Assembly (NCBI GenBank): GCA_021791345.1 | Contig: JAJYWT010000047.1 | Coordinates: 1-8,566, forward strand | Source of the DNA: a bacterium | GTDB lineage: Bacteria; Chloroflexota; Dormibacteria; UBA8260; Bog-877 | Reading direction: 5' to 3' | Length of the DNA: 8,566 bases | Shown here: piece after piece, positions 5,441 to 8,566 of the stretch | Position numbering within the stretch: position 1 is the stretch's first letter | Layout: every line of letters starts with the position of its first letter | Program-made: the position numbers and the translations under genes | The notes under the pieces: model-generated | Told to the model about the DNA's origin: nothing | Databases searched by the model: none | What the model saw: only the letters and a program-made list of their open reading frames with translations

Positions 5441-6697
5441 GTGAGCGGCGCGCGCCTGCGGTGCGGCGAGCCGGCCTGTGGTCGGCCCGCCCAGCGCGAC
5501 TCTGCGACCAGCGTCTGCTCCGCCTGTGGCGGGTTGTTGGAGTTCGTCTACGACCTCCAACCGGAGTCGGACTGGCGCCAGCTCTGGCGCTCTCGACTAA
5601 CCGCCGGTGGCGCCCCGGACCGCAGCGGGGTCTGGAGGTTTCGCGAGCTGCTCCCGGACTTCGATACCTCCGCTCTGGTGACCCTGGGCGAGGGGGGCAC
5701 GCCGATGCCCGCGGTCAGCGCGACGGCGGCGTGGGCGGGAGTTGCCAGGCTCAGCGTGAAGCACCTCGGCGCCAACCCGACGGGATCCTTCAAGGACCTT
5801 GGCATGACCGTCACCATCTCGGAGGCGAAACGTCTGGGCCGGACGGTGGTCGCCTGCGCCTCCACCGGGAACACGTCCTCCTCGATGGCCGCGTACGCCA
5901 GCCGTGCGGGGCTGCGCTCGGTGGTGTTCGTGCCCCGGGGCGCGGTGTCGCGGGCCAAGCTGGCTCAGGCGCTGGACTTCGGATGCCTCATCCTGGAGGC
6001 GGGCGAGACGTTCGACCAGGCGTTCTCCGCCCTGCGGGAGCTGGCCCCTGAGTTCGGCCTCTACCTGGTGAACTCGGTGAACCCCCTGCGGATCGAGGGG
6101 CAGAAGACGGCCGGTCTGGAGATCCTGGAGCAGCGTCAATGGCACGCCCCCGACCTGATCTCCCTGCCCGGCGGCAACCTGGGCAACTGCTCGGCTCTGG
6201 GGAAGGGGCTGCGAGAACTACGAGACCTGGGCTGGCTGGACCGCATGCCCCGCATCCTGGTCGTCCAGGCGGAGGGCGCCTGCCCCTTCCACCGGATGTG
6301 GCGCGACCGAGCGGCCGAGCTCGAGGATGAGCCCCACCCGACGACCCGTGCCACCGCGATTCGGATCGGGCGGCCGGCCAACTGGCGTCGGGCCAGGCGC
6401 GTGCTGGAGATGAGCGACGGTCTAACCGCCGCGGTCTCGGAGCGTGAGATCGAAGAGGCCAAGCATCAGCTGGCCGGCGAGGGCATCGGCTGTGAGCCCG
6501 CGTCGGCGACGGCGGTAGCGGGCATCCGCCAGCTGCGCAGCCGGGGCGAGATCGCAGAGGACGCGGATGTGGTGGCGATCCTCACCGGTCATCAGCTCAA
6601 GGACACCGACTACATCACCGAGATGGTCGGAGCTGGCGAAGTGCCGAGCCAGAGCGGGGACGTGCGGTCGCGCTTGAGCAGGTGGTTGGCGTCCTGA
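5441..6697 (+). CDS. Threonine synthase family PLP enzyme (second paralog, SFKDLGM type)
   Basis: This 418-residue fold-type-II PLP enzyme is homologous to the upstream threonine synthase but clearly from another subfamily. Cys8/Cys13 (CX4C) and Cys26/Cys29 (CSAC) form the N-terminal zinc-finger-like unit, then GGLLEFVYDL. The PLP lysine is Lys118 in NPTGSFKDLGM, followed by ACASTGNTSSSMAAYASRAGL and the phosphate-loop-like LPGGNLGNCSALGKGL. The C-terminus has EGIGCEPASATAVAGIRQL and LTGHQLKDTDYI. The Arg after KD in the first paralog (SFKDR) is Leu here. Threonine synthase is the default call. ThrC-like paralogs such as cysteate synthase of methanogens show that another phospho-amino-acid substrate is possible. 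The GTG at 5441 directly follows GGGGAGAGGAG, unusually close for a Shine-Dalgarno. No other in-frame start lies just upstream. It converges on the dehydrogenase gene with only 11 bp between stops. Confidence 0.88.
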   Translation: MSGARLRCGEPACGRPAQRDSATSVCSACGGLLEFVYDLQPESDWRQLWRSRLTAGGAPDRSGVWRFRELLPDFDTSALVTLGEGGTPMPAVSATAAWAGVARLSVKHLGANPTGSFKDLGMTVTISEAKRLGRTVVACASTGNTSSSMAAYASRAGLRSVVFVPRGAVSRAKLAQALDFGCLILEAGETFDQAFSALRELAPEFGLYLVNSVNPLRIEGQKTAGLEILEQRQWHAPDLISLPGGNLGNCSALGKGLRELRDLGWLDRMPRILVVQAEGACPFHRMWRDRAAELEDEPHPTTRATAIRIGRPANWRRARRVLEMSDGLTAAVSEREIEEAKHQLAGEGIGCEPASATAVAGIRQLRSRGEIAEDADVVAILTGHQLKDTDYITEMVGAGEVPSQSGDVRSRLSRWLAS

Positions 6698-6708
6698 ATC
6701 CGGGCGCC

Positions 6709-7491
6709 TCAGGTGCGCAGGTAGGAGGCGCCGTTCACATCGAGGATTGAGCCGCTGGCGAACCGAGCCTGATCGGAAGCCAGGAACAGGATGGCGGCGG
6801 CCACCTCCTGAGGCTCCGCGATCCGATGAAAGGGGCTCTGGGCCAGGATCTCGGAACCCCGCGGCCGCTTCAGCTCCTCATTCGACATGTCGGTCCTCAC
6901 CCACCCCGGGGCGACCGTGGAGACCGAGATCCCGTGCGGGGCCAGGGCCACCGCCAGGGACTGCCCGAAAGCGTTCAGGGCCGCCTTGCTGGCCCCGTAA
7001 CCCGGCTGCCCCGGTTCCCCCCGGAACGCGCCCCGAGAGGAGACGTTGACGATGGCGCCACCCCGGCCGAGCATGTGACGGACCGCAAAGTAGGTGACGT
7101 ATGCGGCCCCGCTCAGGTTCACCGCCACAGTGCGGTCGAAGGCCTGGCGCCACTTCTCAAAGTCCATCTCGGTGATGTCGTGCAGCAGACTCACCCCGGC
7201 GTTGTTCACCAGGACCTCCAGTCCACCCAGATGGGAGGCCGCCTCCTCCACGACCCGCTGTGCCTGACCGGCGTCGGAGACGTCCCCGCGCACGACCAAA
7301 TGCCCGGTCCCGGGAAGCTCGGCCAGCAGCTGGCGGGCCAGCTCCTCGGAGTCGCGGTGGTGGATCGCCACCCGGTCGCCGTTGCCGGCGAAGGCAAGCG
7401 CGGTCGCGCGTCCAATCCCCCGGGAGGCGCCGGTCACCAGCACCGCCCTACCGTCCAAGCCCGCCTCCCGGTCTCGGCCCGGCGACTGCAC
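6709..7491 (-). CDS. Short-chain dehydrogenase/reductase, FabG-like
   Basis: This 260-residue classical SDR is an NAD(P)(H)-dependent oxidoreductase with a Rossmann fold. It has the cofactor motif TGASRGIG (residues 20-27), the acidic GDV (69-71), NNAG (96-99) and the catalytic tetrad Asn125, Ser152, Tyr165 and Lys169 in YGASK. The C-terminal PGWVRTDM and FASGSILDVNGA are typical of the 3-oxoacyl-ACP reductase/glucose-dehydrogenase-like group. The substrate cannot be assigned from sequence. The GTG at 7491 has a GAGGAG about 13 bases upstream, a little far. A TTG at 7458 with GGGAGG just before it would start MDGRAVLVTGASRGIG, which fits the family N-terminus better, so the start is uncertain by 11 residues. 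It follows glyS by 33 bp on the same strand and is probably cotranscribed. Confidence 0.92.
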   Translation of the reverse strand: MQSPGRDREAGLDGRAVLVTGASRGIGRATALAFAGNGDRVAIHHRDSEELARQLLAELPGTGHLVVRGDVSDAGQAQRVVEEAASHLGGLEVLVNNAGVSLLHDITEMDFEKWRQAFDRTVAVNLSGAAYVTYFAVRHMLGRGGAIVNVSSRGAFRGEPGQPGYGASKAALNAFGQSLAVALAPHGISVSTVAPGWVRTDMSNEELKRPRGSEILAQSPFHRIAEPQEVAAAILFLASDQARFASGSILDVNGASYLRT

Positions 7492-7524
7492 CGCGCGCCG
7501 CCCGCTCCTCGGGATCCCCGGCGC

Positions 7525-8566
7525 TCAGCGGAGTCGCTCCTCGCAGGCGAACGCCAACTGGTCCAGCGGCACCCTCACCTGCTCCATGCTGTCACGATCC
7601 CGAATCGTGGCCGCGTGGTCCTCCAGGGTCTGGAAGTCCACCGTGATCGCCAGCGGAGTACCGATCTCGTCCTGCCGGCGGTAGCGCTTCCCGATTGAAC
7701 CGGTGTCGTCGTAGTCGGTGGCGAATCGCGCCCGGAGCTCTTGCTCCAGCGGTCTGGCCACCGCTGACAGCTCCTCCTTCTTGGAGAGGGGAAGCACCGC
7801 CACCTGGTAGGGGGCCACCGCAGGGCTGAGGTGGAGCACCACCCTCACCTCCCCATTTACGATCTCCTCCGCATAGGCGTCCAGCAGCACCGCCAGCAGG
7901 ATCCGGTCCACCCCCACCGCCGGCTCCACCACATAGGGCAGGAAGCGCCTCCCCGTGACGGGGTCCGTGTACTGAAGGTCCTTGCCACTGGCCTCCTGGT
8001 GGCGCCTGAGGTCGTAATCGCCGCGCCGGGCGATACCCTCCAGCTCCCCCCAGCCCCAGGGATACCGATACTCGATGTCCGACGAGGCGAGCGCATAGTG
8101 CGCCTTCTCGTTCTCCCCATGCGGACGCAGGCGCAGATTCTCGGGACGGATGCCGAGCCGGCGGTGCCACTCCATCCGCTGCTCGCACCAGTACTCGAAC
8201 CAACGCGCGTCATCGTCGGGCTCGGTGAACCACTCCATCTCCATCATCTCCAGCTCCCGCAGCCGGAAGATGAAGTTCCCAGTCGAGATCTCATTGCGAA
8301 AGCTGCGGCCGATCTGGGCGATCCCGAACGGCACCCTCTGGCGGGAGCTGCCCAGGACGTTCTTGAAGTTCACGAACATCCCCTGGGCCGTCTCGGGGCG
8401 CAGGTAGACCACCGACCCCTCGTCCTCCACCGGCCCGATGAAGGTCTTGAACATGAGGTTGAACTGGCGCGGGCTGCTGAGCGGCCCCCCGCAGTTGGGG
8501 CAGCGATCCCCCTCCAGATGATCCGCCCGCCAGCGCTGATGGCACTCCCCCAGGCAGTCCACCATG
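7525..8566 (-). CDS. glyS: Glycyl-tRNA synthetase, alpha2 class II type, 5' part outside window
   Basis: The last 347 or so codons of a single-chain glycyl-tRNA synthetase, which charges tRNA-Gly with glycine, are present. The frame is open to the right edge. The first ATG (8565-8563) is the internal Met of the family's MVDC segment, so the real start lies beyond the window, probably 100-150 codons away. Residue numbers here count from that Met. Four cysteines, Cys4, Cys8, Cys22 and Cys25, form a zinc-site-like cluster. LRPETAQGMFVNFKNVL, motif 2 (SFRNEIS) and motif 3 (EPAVGVDRILLAVLL) mark the catalytic core. The C-terminal anticodon-binding domain begins near LSPAVAPYQVAVLPLSKKEE and contains GKRYRRQDEIGTPLAITVD. 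The first cysteine pair is spaced CX3C, where I would expect CX2C. The dehydrogenase gene follows after 33 bp. Confidence 0.96.
   Translation of the reverse strand, partial: MVDCLGECHQRWRADHLEGDRCPNCGGPLSSPRQFNLMFKTFIGPVEDEGSVVYLRPETAQGMFVNFKNVLGSSRQRVPFGIAQIGRSFRNEISTGNFIFRLRELEMMEMEWFTEPDDDARWFEYWCEQRMEWHRRLGIRPENLRLRPHGENEKAHYALASSDIEYRYPWGWGELEGIARRGDYDLRRHQEASGKDLQYTDPVTGRRFLPYVVEPAVGVDRILLAVLLDAYAEEIVNGEVRVVLHLSPAVAPYQVAVLPLSKKEELSAVARPLEQELRARFATDYDDTGSIGKRYRRQDEIGTPLAITVDFQTLEDHAATIRDRDSMEQVRVPLDQLAFACEERLR

Overview
This 8.6 kb window is a gene-dense, very GC-rich bacterial chromosome segment. It carries seven coding regions plus an eighth that runs off the left edge, and I see no mobile element, CRISPR array, tRNA or rRNA. 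The gene content suggests a deep-branching, high-GC bacterium of the Actinomycetota/Chloroflexota/Dormibacterota kind. The hints are an archaeal/fungal-type aspartate-semialdehyde dehydrogenase, a small Rv1284-like beta-carbonic anhydrase and frequent GTG starts. That placement is an inference, not a measurement.

The left half (1-4638) is an aspartate-to-threonine biosynthesis locus. A 5'-complete but 3'-truncated asd (1-729, minus) is divergent from a tightly packed plus-strand operon, thrC (1040-2281), thrB (2278-3234) and aspartate kinase (3241-4638). The operon genes overlap or are 6 bp apart and stand in reverse pathway order. Together they supply aspartate to aspartyl-phosphate (kinase), then to the semialdehyde (asd), and later homoserine to phosphohomoserine (thrB) and to threonine (thrC). 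The one missing step is homoserine dehydrogenase (hom), which is not in the window. The 310-bp divergent region has several inverted repeats, and the thrC Shine-Dalgarno lies in one arm of a small inverted repeat just before the start codon.

The middle (4639-5440) has a convergent junction with GC-rich hairpins and a beta-carbonic anhydrase (4700-5191, minus). It also has a 249-bp divergent region leading to a second, clearly different threonine-synthase-family gene (5441-6697, plus). That gene also has its ribosome-binding purine tract folded into a strong inverted repeat (5402-5436).

The right end holds a minus-strand pair, the C-terminal part of a class II alpha2-type glycyl-tRNA synthetase (7525-8566, cut by the window) followed by a FabG-like short-chain dehydrogenase (6709-7491), which converges on the second threonine synthase.

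Most of the window is conventional metabolism and I do not see an obviously new system. The points most worth a second look are the two divergent threonine-synthase paralogs in one locus and the potential Shine-Dalgarno-masking hairpins in front of both.
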